Shown: piece by piece, positions 29,975 to 38,645 of the stretch
Position numbering within the stretch: the first letter of the stretch is position 1
How the letters are laid out: every line of letters begins with the position of its first letter
From: Actinomadura sp. NBRC 104425
GTDB lineage: Bacteria; Actinomycetota; Actinomycetes; Streptosporangiales; Streptosporangiaceae
Length of the DNA stretch: 64,000 bases
Reading direction: 5' to 3'
NCBI RefSeq assembly: GCF_030269545.1
Contig: NZ_BSTN01000019.1
Coordinates: 1 to 64,000 of the forward strand
The notes under the pieces: generated by a model
What the model was told of the DNA's origin: nothing
Databases searched by the model: none
What the model saw: the letters and a program-made list of their open reading frames with translations, nothing else
Position numbers and translations under genes: made by a program

Positions 29975-31147
29975 CTAGCGGGGGGCGCGCGGCAGGCCGA
30001 GGCCGAGCATCGCGATGAGCTCGCGCTGCACCTCGTTGACGCCGCCGCCGAACGTCAGCACCACCGCGCCCTTGACGCCGTGGTCGAGCACGCGCATGAA
30101 CTCGGCGGTGTCCGGGTCGCCGGGGTCGCCGAACCGGGCCAGCGTGTCGCCGACGATCCGGCCGACCTCCTGCATCCGCTCCGAGCCGTAGATCTTGGTG
30201 GCGGACGCGTCCGGGGCGGCCAGCCAGCCCAAATTCTGGTTCGCCGCGACCTGCCAGTTCAGCAGCTCGTTGACGCGCAGGTAGGCGTGCACGCGGGCGA
30301 CGGCGCGGCGCACGTCCGGATGCTCGATCAGCGGCCTGCCGTCGCGCCCGGCGGCGGTGCGGGCCCAGCGGACGAACCGGTCGTAGGTGTGGCCGATGTT
30401 GCCGGCCGGGCCGAGCGTCACCCGCTCGTGGTTGAGCTGGTTGACGATCAGGTCCCAGCCCTTGTTCTCCTCCCCGACCAGCATCCCGACCGGGACGCAC
30501 ACGTCCTGGTAGTAGGTGGCGTTGGTGTGGTGGCGGCCGTCCATGGTGACGATCGGCGTCCACGAGAAGCCCGGATCGCGGCAGTCCACGATCAGCATGG
30601 AGATGCCCTTGTGCTTCTTGGCGTCCGGGTCGGTGCGCGCCGCCAGCCAGATGTAGTCGGCGTAGTGCGCGCCCGAGGTGAAGACCTTCTGCCCGTTGAC
30701 GATGTAGTGGTCGCCGTCGCGGACCGCCGTGGTGCGCAGCGACGCCAGGTCGGTGCCCGCGCCCGGCTCGCTGTAGCCGATCGCGAAGTGGCACTCCCCC
30801 GCCAGGATGCGCGGCAGGAACATGCGCTTCTGCTCGTCGGTGCCGTACTGCAGCAGCGTCGGCGCCACCGTGTTCAGCGTGATGATCGGGTACGGGACCT
30901 CGGCGCGGGCGATCTCGTTGGCGAAGATCTGCTGCTCGACCGGGCCGTAGCCGCGTCCGCCGTACTCCTCGGGCAGCGCCACGCCGAGCATGCCGTCGCG
31001 GCCGAGCCGCCGGCAGTGCTCCATGTACGCGGTGCCGAACGGGTCGTCGGCGATGGCGGCGCGCTGCTCGGGGGTCAGGCAGCCCTGGAAGTACTCGCGC
31101 AGCTCGGCGCGCAGTTTCTTCTGCTCGTCGGTGAGGTCGATGAACAC
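29975..31147 (-). CDS. fadE29: Acyl-CoA dehydrogenase, steroid side chain (FadE29/ChsE2-like)
   Basis: A 390-residue FAD enzyme. It begins at GTG 31147 (VFIDLTDEQKKLRAELREYF) with aaggag 8 bases upstream. Family motifs are AIGYSEPGAGTDLASLRTTA, HYIVNGQKVFTSGAHYADYI, TMDGRHHTNATYYQDVCVPV, INELLNWQVA-type residues RVNELLNWQVAANQN and the C-terminal TFGGGVNEVQRELIAMLGLG. Mycobacterial ChsE2 forms a heterotetramer with ChsE1 and dehydrogenates the three-carbon side-chain CoA ester. Its partner is encoded immediately upstream, 13 bp away. Confidence 0.93.
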   Translation of the reverse strand: MFIDLTDEQKKLRAELREYFQGCLTPEQRAAIADDPFGTAYMEHCRRLGRDGMLGVALPEEYGGRGYGPVEQQIFANEIARAEVPYPIITLNTVAPTLLQYGTDEQKRMFLPRILAGECHFAIGYSEPGAGTDLASLRTTAVRDGDHYIVNGQKVFTSGAHYADYIWLAARTDPDAKKHKGISMLIVDCRDPGFSWTPIVTMDGRHHTNATYYQDVCVPVGMLVGEENKGWDLIVNQLNHERVTLGPAGNIGHTYDRFVRWARTAAGRDGRPLIEHPDVRRAVARVHAYLRVNELLNWQVAANQNLGWLAAPDASATKIYGSERMQEVGRIVGDTLARFGDPGDPDTAEFMRVLDHGVKGAVVLTFGGGVNEVQRELIAMLGLGLPRAPR

Positions 31148-31160
31148 GGGTGACGCTCCT

Positions 31161-32288
31161 TCAGTTCCCGGCGGTGACGGCCGGCTCCTCGGCGCCGACA
31201 AGCGCGCCGAGCGCGTCGAGCTGGTCGTCGGCGCCGCCGAGCAGGTGGCAGACCTGCTTGCCCCAGGCGAACCGGCGGTGCAGCGGATAGGTGACGTCCA
31301 GGCCGATGCCGCCGTGCAGGTGCTGGCAGGTGTACAGGGCGCGCGGCACCGGATCGCAGGCGTTGTACGCGGCGACCGCGAGCACCTCGTCGGTGTCGGG
31401 CAGCGACTCGGCGAACCGCCACACGCCCGCCCACATGGCCACGTCCACCGCGCGTTTGGCGATGTAGACGTCCCCGACCTGCATGGTGACGGCCTGGAAC
31501 TGCGCCAGCGGCCGGCCGAACTGCTCGCGCGTCTTGACGTGGTCGGTGGTCAGCCGCAGCGCGCTGTCGATGACGCCGGAGGCGATCGCGACCGCCCCGG
31601 CGACGGCGGCGCGGCGCAGCGTCCGCCAGGCCTCGCCGCCGGTGCCGCCGCCGAGCAGGGCGTCCGCGCCGACCCGCACGCCCGCCAGCCCGACCCGCGA
31701 CAGCGGCTCGGTGGTCGCCGACGGCTGCGTGGTGAGCGACACCGCGTCCGGTGCCACCAGGAACACCTCGACGTCGCCGCCGTCCAGGCGGGCCGGGACG
31801 AGGATGCGGGAGGACTCGGCCGCGTACGGCACGAACGTCTTCACGCCGTCCAGCACGTAGCCGCCGCCGTCGCCGCGGGCGGTGGCGGTGACCGTCCCGG
31901 ACGGGCCGGGCTCGCGGAACGCGCCGGTCAGCACCGTGCCGCCCTCGCCGAGCGGTTTGAGCAGCGCACGCTGGGCGGCGGTGCCGTGCCGCGCGATGGG
32001 GACGGCCGCCAGCGCGAGCGCCGCGTACAGCGGCACCGGCGCCGTGTGCGCGCCCGCCTCCCGCAGCAGCACCGCCATCTCGACGGGGCCGAGCCCGGCG
32101 CCGCCCGCGTCCTCGGGCAGGCACACGCCCAGCAGCCCGGCCTGCGCGAGCGCCTTCCAGGTGGCCGCGTCGTAGGGGGCGCCGCTTTTCTCGAACGCCT
32201 CCAGCCGCTCGCGGGACGCCTCGCGTCCGAGTACGCCGGCGGCGAGGTCCCGCAGCTCCCGCTGGGTCTCGTCGAGATCGAAGTCCAC
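31161..32288 (-). CDS. fadE28: Acyl-CoA dehydrogenase, steroid side chain (FadE28/ChsE1-like)
   Basis: A 375-residue acyl-CoA dehydrogenase-fold subunit starting MDFDLDETQRELRDLAAGVL at GTG 32288. Visible features include GGAGLGPVEMAVLLREAGAH, KTREQFGRPLAQFQAVTMQV and CQHLHGGIGLDVTYPLHRRF, all shared with mycobacterial ChsE1. The catalytic base and complete FAD site are split between the two partner subunits in this family, so it should function only with the FadE29-like protein. Its start is adjacent to the fadD stop (2 bp). Confidence 0.92.
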   Translation of the reverse strand: MDFDLDETQRELRDLAAGVLGREASRERLEAFEKSGAPYDAATWKALAQAGLLGVCLPEDAGGAGLGPVEMAVLLREAGAHTAPVPLYAALALAAVPIARHGTAAQRALLKPLGEGGTVLTGAFREPGPSGTVTATARGDGGGYVLDGVKTFVPYAAESSRILVPARLDGGDVEVFLVAPDAVSLTTQPSATTEPLSRVGLAGVRVGADALLGGGTGGEAWRTLRRAAVAGAVAIASGVIDSALRLTTDHVKTREQFGRPLAQFQAVTMQVGDVYIAKRAVDVAMWAGVWRFAESLPDTDEVLAVAAYNACDPVPRALYTCQHLHGGIGLDVTYPLHRRFAWGKQVCHLLGGADDQLDALGALVGAEEPAVTAGN

Positions 32289-32289
32289 G

Positions 32290-33957
32290 TCAGTCGCTTC
32301 CTTTCGGCGAGGGCTCGGGGTCCAGCAGGTGGAGGCGGCCGCGCCGGGCGAACTCGGCGCGCAGGGCTGCCGCGTCGTCCGGGGTCATCCGGCGGTAGGC
32401 CAGGTCCCGGCCGGGCCGCCACCACACCGGGTCGCCGGTGCGCCAGCCCTCCCGGGCCAGCCGCCGCTTGAGGATCTTGTTGGACGCGGTGGCGGGCAGC
32501 TCCCGCGCCACCCGCACGTACCGGGGCGCCCACTTGGGGCTCATGTCGGCGCGGCCGCGCAGGTAGGCGGCGAACGCCTCGGGGTCGAAGTCGCCGGAGT
32601 CGGTGACCAGGGCCGCCATGACCTGGTCGCCGGACGCGGCGTCCGGCACCCCGTACACCGCCACCGCCCGCAGCCCCGGCAGGTCGGCGAGAACGCGTTC
32701 CACCTGCACGGCGCCGAAGTTCTCCCCGTCCACGCGCAGCCGGTCGGCGGTCCGCCCGGCGAAGAACACGTGGCCGTCGGCGTCGGCGTAGGCGAGGTCG
32801 CCGCTGTAGAACATGCCGTCGCGCAGCCGGTCGGGGGCGTCGTCGTTGTAGTAGCCGTCGAACAGGCCGAGCCCGCCGGTGTTGACCAGCTCGCCGATGG
32901 CCTCGTCGCCGTTGACGAGCCGTCCGGACGCGTCGAACCGGGCGGGCGGGCACTGCGCGCCGGTCTCCGGGTCGAGGATCTCAACGCCGTCGCCGAGGCG
33001 GCCGAGCGCGCCGGGCGGGCCGTGCGGGTCGGGGGTGAAGGCGATCGCGGTCTCGGTGGAGCCGTAGCCGTCCACCACGCGGCAGCCGAACCGGTCGGCG
33101 AACGCGCGCTGCTCGGCCGGGGCCGCCTCGTTGCCGAACGCGACGCGCAGCGGGTTGGCGGCGTCGTCGGGCGCGGGAGGCACGGCCAGCGCGTACGACA
33201 GCGCCTTGCCGACGTAGTGCAGGTAGGTGCAGCCGTACGCGCGCACGTCCGGCAGCAGCCCGGACGCCGAGAACCGGCGGCGCAGCACCAGCTCGGCCCC
33301 GGCGGCCAGCGCGGGCGCGTAGGCGGCCATGACCGCGCCGGAGTGGAACAGCGGCATCGGGCAGTACACCACGTCGTCCGGCGTGAGCAGGCGTTCGGCC
33401 AGGTTGCGGCCGGGGACGGTGACCTTGCGGTGGGTGACGCGCACGGCGCGGGGGCGGCCGGACGTGCCCGACGTGAAGATCAGCATGAGCAGCGTGGTGT
33501 CGGTGACACCGGTGACATCGGGCAGGGGCGCACTGGCGTGCCGCGAGAGCCGGTCGGCATACGGCCCGCCGTCGGCGTCCAGCACGGGAAGCCCGGTCGC
33601 CTCACCGACGGCGGTGGCCGTGGCGGCGTGCGCGGACTCGGTGACGATCAGATCGCAGTCGGCGCGGCCCGCGTCCCCGGCCAGTTCGGCGGCCGACCGG
33701 GTGGTGTTCAGCGCGACCAGCACCGCCCCCGACAGCGCCGCCCCGCCCAGCAGGAACACCAGCTCCGGGACGTTGTCCAGCAGCACGCCCACGTGCACCG
33801 GCCGCCCGGCGGGGTGCGGCTCGGCGGACAGCCAGGCGGCCCGGACGGCGCACTCGGCGACCGCCTGCCGCCAGGTCCAGGCGCGCCCGTCCTCGGCGCG
33901 ACGCAGGCCGGGCCGGTCGTCGGCGGCCCGCGCCGTCAGCATCGCCGCCACGGTCAC
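32290..33957 (-). CDS. Steroid carboxylate-CoA ligase (FadD17-like)
   Basis: A 555-residue AMP-forming acyl-CoA synthetase. Signature motifs are LMLIFTSGTSGRPRAVRVTH (P-loop), VDGYGSTETAIAF, YSGDLAYADADGHVFFAGRT and the C-terminal lysine region ASNKILKRRLAREGW. It resembles mycobacterial FadD17 (HVGVLLDNVPELVFLLGG, RRRFSASGLLPDVRAYGCTY, LHYVGKALSYAL). It is first in the operon fadD-fadE28-fadE29-chsH-ltp2, so it most likely activates a shortened steroid side chain. A KstR-type site lies 44 bp upstream of GTG 33957. Confidence 0.9.
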   Translation of the reverse strand: MTVAAMLTARAADDRPGLRRAEDGRAWTWRQAVAECAVRAAWLSAEPHPAGRPVHVGVLLDNVPELVFLLGGAALSGAVLVALNTTRSAAELAGDAGRADCDLIVTESAHAATATAVGEATGLPVLDADGGPYADRLSRHASAPLPDVTGVTDTTLLMLIFTSGTSGRPRAVRVTHRKVTVPGRNLAERLLTPDDVVYCPMPLFHSGAVMAAYAPALAAGAELVLRRRFSASGLLPDVRAYGCTYLHYVGKALSYALAVPPAPDDAANPLRVAFGNEAAPAEQRAFADRFGCRVVDGYGSTETAIAFTPDPHGPPGALGRLGDGVEILDPETGAQCPPARFDASGRLVNGDEAIGELVNTGGLGLFDGYYNDDAPDRLRDGMFYSGDLAYADADGHVFFAGRTADRLRVDGENFGAVQVERVLADLPGLRAVAVYGVPDAASGDQVMAALVTDSGDFDPEAFAAYLRGRADMSPKWAPRYVRVARELPATASNKILKRRLAREGWRTGDPVWWRPGRDLAYRRMTPDDAAALRAEFARRGRLHLLDPEPSPKGSD

Positions 33958-34000
33958 CTGCCCGCCCGCCTTTCGCCCGTCCGGACCACACGGCGCAAAT

Positions 34001-34014
34001 TAGAACAGATTCTA
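34001..34014. promoter_or_regulatory. KstR-type operator ahead of fadD operon
   Basis: TAGAACAGATTCTA fits the KstR consensus TnnAACnnGTTnnA at all positions but one (ATT for GTT) and is itself an inverted repeat (TAGAA-CAGA-TTCTA). It lies 44 bp before fadD and 164 bp before the divergent TetR gene. Confidence 0.7.
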
Positions 34015-34108
34015 GTTATTGTCCAGAGTCCCGGCCGGGCACCCCGTTCACACCGCCCACCGGGCACCCCGCCGGAAGGTTCGCACAGCCCGGTGCAACG
34101 AATCAGAT

Positions 34109-34116
34109 AACACGTT
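34109..34116. promoter_or_regulatory. KstR half-consensus core near the KstR-like gene
   Basis: AACACGTT matches the core AACnnGTT but lacks the flanking T and A of the 14-bp consensus. It lies 62 bp before the TetR start, so it could serve autoregulation. The evidence is weak without the flanks. Confidence 0.35.
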
Positions 34117-34177
34117 CTCGCCGGAAGGTAAGCTGGGCCCGCACGACGCGAGGGGACCGCGAGGAAGGGAAGCGACC

Positions 34178-34798
34178 GTGACCGCAGAGCCGACGACCAC
34201 CGACGACAGCACGGCCGGTGCGGGTCGGCAGGGCGGCCGCTCCCGCAGCCAGTTGCAGCGCCGCCGCCGCATCGTGCAGGCCGCCGCCGCGCTGGCCTCG
34301 CGCGGCGGCGTGGAGGCCATGCAGATGCGCACCGTGGCCGAACGCGCGGGCGTCGCCCTCGGCACCCTCTACCGCTACTTCCCGTCCAAGATGGACCTGG
34401 TCGTGGCCGTGGTCAGCGAGGAGCTGGACCTGCTGGAGGGCAGCGTGGAACGCCGCCCGCCCCGCACCGACTCCCCGCCCGGCCGCACGGTGGAGGTGCT
34501 CATGCGCGCCACCCGCGGCCTGATGCGCGAACCCGAACTGGCCGACGCGCTGATCCGCTCCCTGCTGCTGTCGGACGTGCGCACCGACATCGGCGACCGC
34601 CTCGCCGCCCTCCTGCTGCGCGCCGCCGCGGGCCCGGGCGCCGACATCCCCGACGACGACCCGCGCCGCGTCGTCGTCCGCGCCCTGACCAGCGTCTGGA
34701 CCATGGAGATGATCGAGATGCTGCGCGGCCGCGCCACCGCCGAGGAATCCCAGGCCCGCCTGGAGATCGCCGCAGCCCGCCTGTTGCACGACTTCTGA
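34178..34798 (+). CDS. TetR-family regulator, KstR-like
   Basis: A 206-residue regulator from GTG 34178, 7 bases after gaggaaggga. The DNA-binding domain (RSQLQRRRRIVQAAAALASR, then GVEAMQMRTVAERAGVALGT, then LYRYFPSKMDLV) resembles mycobacterial KstR, the cholesterol-regulon repressor, including the EAMQMRTVAERAGVALGTLYRY pattern shortened here. It is divergent from the steroid operon across a KstR-type palindrome. The C-terminal domain would bind an early steroid-CoA thioester if function is conserved. That it controls the sites at 50.4, 52.3 and 58.2-58.4 kb is inferred from motif matches. Confidence 0.85.
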   Translation: MTAEPTTTDDSTAGAGRQGGRSRSQLQRRRRIVQAAAALASRGGVEAMQMRTVAERAGVALGTLYRYFPSKMDLVVAVVSEELDLLEGSVERRPPRTDSPPGRTVEVLMRATRGLMREPELADALIRSLLLSDVRTDIGDRLAALLLRAAAGPGADIPDDDPRRVVVRALTSVWTMEMIEMLRGRATAEESQARLEIAAARLLHDF

Positions 34799-34810
34799 GC
34801 CGCGCCGCGC

Positions 34811-35164
34811 TCACCACCTCTCGTCGTCCAACTGGACGAAGGCACCCGCAAGACGGCGCCACCACGGCGGCCGCGGCGCCTCGTGCCGCCCGTACACCGG
34901 CGCGCGCACGTCCGGCGTGCGCACGTCCGCCGGGCGCGGTGCCGCGATGACGGGCCGCGGCACCGCAGGCCACCCGGCCCGCGCGGCCTCCAGGCACCGG
35001 CCGAGTTCGACGGGGTCGTGGGCCTCCACCAGATGGGCCCGGCCGGACGCGTCCTGCACCAGGCCCCACAGCTTGCCGGTGTGCTCCCCGCGCCACACCT
35101 GCGCCTCGGGGAACCGGGCGCGCAGCACCGCGAGCGCCTGGTCGGCGTTCCACCCGGCGGTCAC
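34811..35164 (-). CDS. Hypothetical protein
   Basis: A 117-residue soluble protein. GTG 35164 overlaps the stop of the preceding gene by 4 bases (GTGA), so the two are coupled. It begins TAGWNADQALAVLRARFPEA and contains WRGEHTGKLWGLVQDASGRA and a basic, Trp-rich C-terminus (PPWWRRLAGAFVQLDDERW). No family or active site is recognised. It is convergent with the KstR-like gene and divergent in promoter from the XRE-TPR regulator upstream of its partner. Confidence 0.65.
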   Translation of the reverse strand: MTAGWNADQALAVLRARFPEAQVWRGEHTGKLWGLVQDASGRAHLVEAHDPVELGRCLEAARAGWPAVPRPVIAAPRPADVRTPDVRAPVYGRHEAPRPPWWRRLAGAFVQLDDERW

Positions 35165-35457
35165 CGCCGGGCCCCCGCGTCCCCCTGCCGCCGGGCGAGG
35201 TGCGCGAACACGTACAGCGCCGCATCGTCGGTGTGCCTGCCGTCGGCCTCGGCGATCGGCTCGCCGCGCGACGTCCAGAACCACAGCCTGCCGCCGTCCT
35301 CGGGCCGGGGGCGGCACGTGATGGTGTCACGGGCGTCCGGGTCGCCCTCGACCGCGACGCAAAGCCCGTCCGCGCCGCGCTCGACCACGAGTCCGCGTTT
35401 GGCCAGCCGCAGGCTCAGCGGCCACAGCGGGTCATGCGTTTCCGCACGCTCGTCCAT
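35161..35457 (-). CDS. Hypothetical protein, coupled to the preceding entry
   Basis: A 98-residue protein from ATG 35457 with aggaggg 9 bases upstream, chosen over a longer in-frame start. It contains LWPLSLRLAKRGLVVERGAD, an acidic/Arg stretch and LWFWTSRGEPIAEADGRHTD. No domain is recognised. Such two-gene modules next to XRE regulators are common in actinomycetes (the DUF397 pairs, for example), but this pair does not show the DUF397 pattern. Confidence 0.62.
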   Translation of the reverse strand: MDERAETHDPLWPLSLRLAKRGLVVERGADGLCVAVEGDPDARDTITCRPRPEDGGRLWFWTSRGEPIAEADGRHTDDAALYVFAHLARRQGDAGARR

Positions 35458-35659
35458 AGTGGGTTTCCCTCCTGCCGTCCTCGTCTTCGCGGGCGGACGG
35501 TCTCGGTCGCCTCCCACGGCGGACCCGGCCGGCCACCCCGCGTCCGCACGGCAGATTCAAAGCGCTGCGAACCCGTCACGGAACGTAGACAATGGCAGCA
35601 CCTCCGGGGACATCCCCGCACTGTCCCCGGCCACCCCGAACGAAAGGGTGTGAGGTGCC

Positions 35660-37033
35660 ATGGAGCAGGAGCGTCCGGCGTGGGCCGAGCGGCTGCGCAA
35701 CGAGCGCGAGTCGCGCGGCTGGGGAACGTTCGAGATGGCGCGGCAACTACGCCAGGCCATCGGGATCACCAGCCACCCCTCGAACAAGGTCAAGGCGCTG
35801 GCCCGGCAGATCGTCCGCCACGAGAACGGTTACGTGTACCCCCGGGACTGGGTCACCGCCTACGCCAGGGTGTTCGACATCCCCGAAACAGAACTCCGCC
35901 CCCCACCGAAGACAAATCCCCCTCAAACGGGCGACGATGGTGGACACCCATCCACCTCGACGCAAGGGGGTGGCCCGACGAAACGCCGAGACGCCCTGAA
36001 ACTCGGAGCCGCCGTCGCCGTCACCCCCGAGGTCTTGCACAAAGTCCTCCCGGACACCGCAGCCGAGGCGATGGAGTTCACCCGACGCGCCAACACCACG
36101 GCCGTCGGACACGGCACGTTCGACCACCTGGAATCGGTCATCGTCGCTCTCGACCGCAAGTACAACATCGATCCACCCGCCGAGCTGTTCAGTACCGCGC
36201 ACACCTACCGGAACCGGGTCGCCGACCTCATCGAGGGGCCGCGGACGCTCAAGGAAGCCCGTGAGCTCTACGTCTGCGCGGCGTGGTTGTCGGAGATGCT
36301 CGCCTGGCTGGCGCATTGCCTTGGTGATCCGCTCGCCGCCGAAGCCTGGGCGATCGACGCGTTCCACCACGCCGACCAGGCCGGGCACAACGAGTTGTGC
36401 GCGTGGGCCTGTGACGCCATGGCCTCGGTCGCGATCTACCACGACCAGCCCGCACGAGCCATCGCCGCAGCCCGGCGGGGTGTCGCCAAGGCACCCGGAC
36501 GGCACCCACTGGCGGTCCATCTGCGCACTCAAGCGGCCCGCGCCCATGCCAGGCTGGGCGACCGGGAAGCGTGCGAGGAGATGTTCCGGCAGGCCCGCGA
36601 CCTGCACGAGCGGCTTCCGACGCGCGCTCCGCTCCGGCTCGCCCTGGACACAGCCGACCTGGCACCCTTCGCCATCACGGGCCATGTGACACATGCGTAT
36701 CTCTGGCTAGGCGACGCCGAGCAAGGCGACTTCCTCCGCGCCAAGCAGCACGCCCAAGCCGCCATCGACACACACTTGGCCTTGCCCGCCGGGTCACGTT
36801 CGCCCATCCGGGAAGCCATGGCCCACATCGACCTCGCCATCGCACTGGCCCACCTGGGAGAGCCAGAAGAGGCCGCCGCTCTGGGACAGCAGGCACTCAC
36901 CACCGCACGCCGGGTAGATCCGGTACAGCGGCGGGCCGAGGATCTGCACCGGGTACTCAGCGACCGCTACCGCAAGCTGACCGTCGTCCAGGACTTCCAA
37001 GAGGCGTATCGACATCACCGACCGGCGAGGTGA
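35660..37033 (+). CDS. XRE-family regulator with TPR-like C-terminal domain
   Basis: A 457-residue protein. Residues 1-80 hold a Cro/C1-type helix-turn-helix (WAERLRNERESRGWGTFEMA, then NKVKALARQIVRHENGYVYP, then DWVTAYARVFDIPETEL). Residues about 113-130 are a short hydrophobic linker after KRRDALKLGAAVAV. Residues 140-457 form helical TPR-like repeats (REACEEMFRQARDLHERLPT, GEPEEAAALGQQALTTARRV). The layout is that of actinomycete peptide- or metabolite-sensing XRE regulators. A closely related TPR protein without the helix-turn-helix follows, 67 bp downstream. Confidence 0.88.
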   Translation: MEQERPAWAERLRNERESRGWGTFEMARQLRQAIGITSHPSNKVKALARQIVRHENGYVYPRDWVTAYARVFDIPETELRPPPKTNPPQTGDDGGHPSTSTQGGGPTKRRDALKLGAAVAVTPEVLHKVLPDTAAEAMEFTRRANTTAVGHGTFDHLESVIVALDRKYNIDPPAELFSTAHTYRNRVADLIEGPRTLKEARELYVCAAWLSEMLAWLAHCLGDPLAAEAWAIDAFHHADQAGHNELCAWACDAMASVAIYHDQPARAIAAARRGVAKAPGRHPLAVHLRTQAARAHARLGDREACEEMFRQARDLHERLPTRAPLRLALDTADLAPFAITGHVTHAYLWLGDAEQGDFLRAKQHAQAAIDTHLALPAGSRSPIREAMAHIDLAIALAHLGEPEEAAALGQQALTTARRVDPVQRRAEDLHRVLSDRYRKLTVVQDFQEAYRHHRPAR

Positions 37034-37035
37034 CG

Positions 37036-37104
37036 ATGGCGACGCGGTCGCGTCCGCGCGCGGTATCCACGAAGCCGGTTCGTCCGGAAGGGGTGGGCAG
37101 ATGA
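37036..37104 (+). other. Possible deletion scar and 22-codon ORF between paralogues
   Basis: After the first regulator stops, gaggtgacgatgg reappears. The same string precedes the ASCH gene after the second paralogue. Here the ATG opens a 22-codon ORF whose TGA overlaps the ATG of the second paralogue (ATGA). This looks like the residue of an ASCH start fused to the end of a lost helix-turn-helix region. It may still act as a leader giving translational coupling. Confidence 0.45.
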
Positions 37105-38156
37105 AACGCCGAGTCGCCCTCGGGCTGGGAGTGGCCGCCGCCGTCGCCCCCAAGGTGCTGCCCAGGGTCCTTGGAGACACCGCAGCCGAGGCGATGGAGT
37201 TCACCCAGCGTGCGAATGCCACCGCCCTCGGACGCGACACGTTCGCCCACCTGGAGTCCGCGCTCGCCACTCTCGACCGCCGCCAGAATTTCGATCCGCC
37301 TGCCGACGTGTTCAACAGCGCACGCGCCTACCGCGTTCGGGTCGCCGAACTCATCGACGGCCCGCGAACCCCGGAGGAGTCCCGCGAACTGTTCGTCTGC
37401 GCGGCCTGGCTGTCGGAGATCCTCGCGTGGATGGCGCAATACCTGGGTGATCCGCTGGCCGCGGAGGCGTGGGCGACCGACGCCTACCACCACGCCGAAC
37501 AGGCGGGGCACGACGTGCTATGCGCGTTCGCCTCCGACGCCTTGGCCTCGATCGCCATCTACAGCAACCAGCCCGCTCGCGCCCTTGCCGCGGCGCAGCG
37601 CGGGATCGCCAAAGCACCGGCGCGGCACCCGCTGTCGGTTCGCCTGCGCACCCAGGCAGCCCGCTCTCATGCCCGGCTGGGTGATCGGGACGGGTTCCAG
37701 GAGATGTTCCGGCAGGCCAGTGACCTGCACGAACGCCTTCCGGCTCGTCCGCCGCTCCGGATCGTCATGGAAACCGGATCGCTGGCCGCCTTCGGCATGA
37801 CCGGCCATACCGCGGAGGCGTACATCTGGCTCGGGGACACCGAGTGGGGCGATTTCGCCCGCGCAAGGCATCACGCTCAGAACGCCCTTGACATCGAACT
37901 GGCGTGGCCCGACCAGTCGAAGTCGCCAAGCCGGACGGCCATGGCCCGCCTCGACCTGGCCCTGGCACTGGCCGGACTGGCGGAACCAGAGGAGGCAGCG
38001 GAGCTGGGACGGCAGGCGCTCAACACCTCGCGCCTGCTGGCGGCGGTGCGGCGGCGGGCCGGGGAGCTTGATCGGGTGCTCAACGAGCGGTATCGCGGGC
38101 TGGGTGCCGTGCAGGATTTCCGGGAGGCGTACCGGAACAGCCGAACGGTGAGGTGA
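37101..38156 (+). CDS. TPR-like paralogue of the XRE regulator, DNA-binding domain missing
   Basis: A 351-residue protein colinear with residues about 108-457 of the preceding regulator and clearly similar throughout: MKRRVALGLGVAAAV against TKRRDALKLGAAVAV, DTAAEAMEFTQRANATALGR, FVCAAWLSEILAWMAQYLGD, MFRQASDLHERLPARPPLRI and VQDFREAYR at the end. The helix-turn-helix is absent. ATG 37101 has a good purine-rich ribosome binding site (ggaaggggtggg). It probably arose by tandem duplication and then loss of the DNA-binding part. It could titrate the same ligand or dimerise with the intact protein. Confidence 0.85.
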   Translation: MKRRVALGLGVAAAVAPKVLPRVLGDTAAEAMEFTQRANATALGRDTFAHLESALATLDRRQNFDPPADVFNSARAYRVRVAELIDGPRTPEESRELFVCAAWLSEILAWMAQYLGDPLAAEAWATDAYHHAEQAGHDVLCAFASDALASIAIYSNQPARALAAAQRGIAKAPARHPLSVRLRTQAARSHARLGDRDGFQEMFRQASDLHERLPARPPLRIVMETGSLAAFGMTGHTAEAYIWLGDTEWGDFARARHHAQNALDIELAWPDQSKSPSRTAMARLDLALALAGLAEPEEAAELGRQALNTSRLLAAVRRRAGELDRVLNERYRGLGAVQDFREAYRNSRTVR

Positions 38157-38158
38157 CG

Positions 38159-38506
38159 ATGGGTGGCGCGGTCAAGTCCGAGCTGAATATTCGGGCGCCG
38201 TATCTGAAGCTGATCAAGGACGGGGTGAAGACCGTCGAGGTTCGGGTCGGGTATCGCAGTATGCGCAGGATCCGGGCCGGGCAGGAGTTGACGTTCGTGT
38301 CCGGTGACGAGCGCGTGCCGACCCGGGTCACGCGGGTGACCGAATACGCTTCGTTCGAGGCGATGCTCGACCGGGAGGATCCTCGGGCGATCGGGGGTGA
38401 TGTCGGGGAGGACCGCGCGGAGTTGCTGAGGGTCATCCGCGGCATCTACCCGCCGGAGAAGGAGAGGCTCGGCGTACTGGCTATAGAAATCGAACTCCTC
38501 GGCTAG
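38159..38506 (+). CDS. ASCH-domain protein
   Basis: A 115-residue protein with the ASCH/PUA-like beta-barrel pattern: LNIRAPYLKLIKDGVKTVEV near the start, RAGQELTFVSGDERVPTRVT in the core and YPPEKERLGVLAIEIEL at the end. ASCH proteins bind RNA or modified nucleobases, and the substrate here is unknown. ATG 38159 is preferred to GTG 38153 because gtgagg is 6 bases before the ATG. It starts 2 bp after the TPR paralogue stop and is probably cotranscribed. Confidence 0.82.
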   Translation: MGGAVKSELNIRAPYLKLIKDGVKTVEVRVGYRSMRRIRAGQELTFVSGDERVPTRVTRVTEYASFEAMLDREDPRAIGGDVGEDRAELLRVIRGIYPPEKERLGVLAIEIELLG

Positions 38507-38645
38507 TTATTTCCCCCCCAAGTGGAGCAAAAGGGGTGCGAGGCGGGGCCGGGTACACGTGTCGGTGGGTGAAGGAGCGGGCACGCAGGGGTGGGCCGGG
38601 CTAGCCTGGGTGCCGTCCCCCACCCCGGATGGAGAAGGTGTGCCA

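Noticed and set aside
34109..34116. A full KstR operator for autoregulation
   Set aside because: Only the eight-base core AACACGTT fits and the outer T and A are absent, so I list it with low confidence and exclude it from the regulon count.
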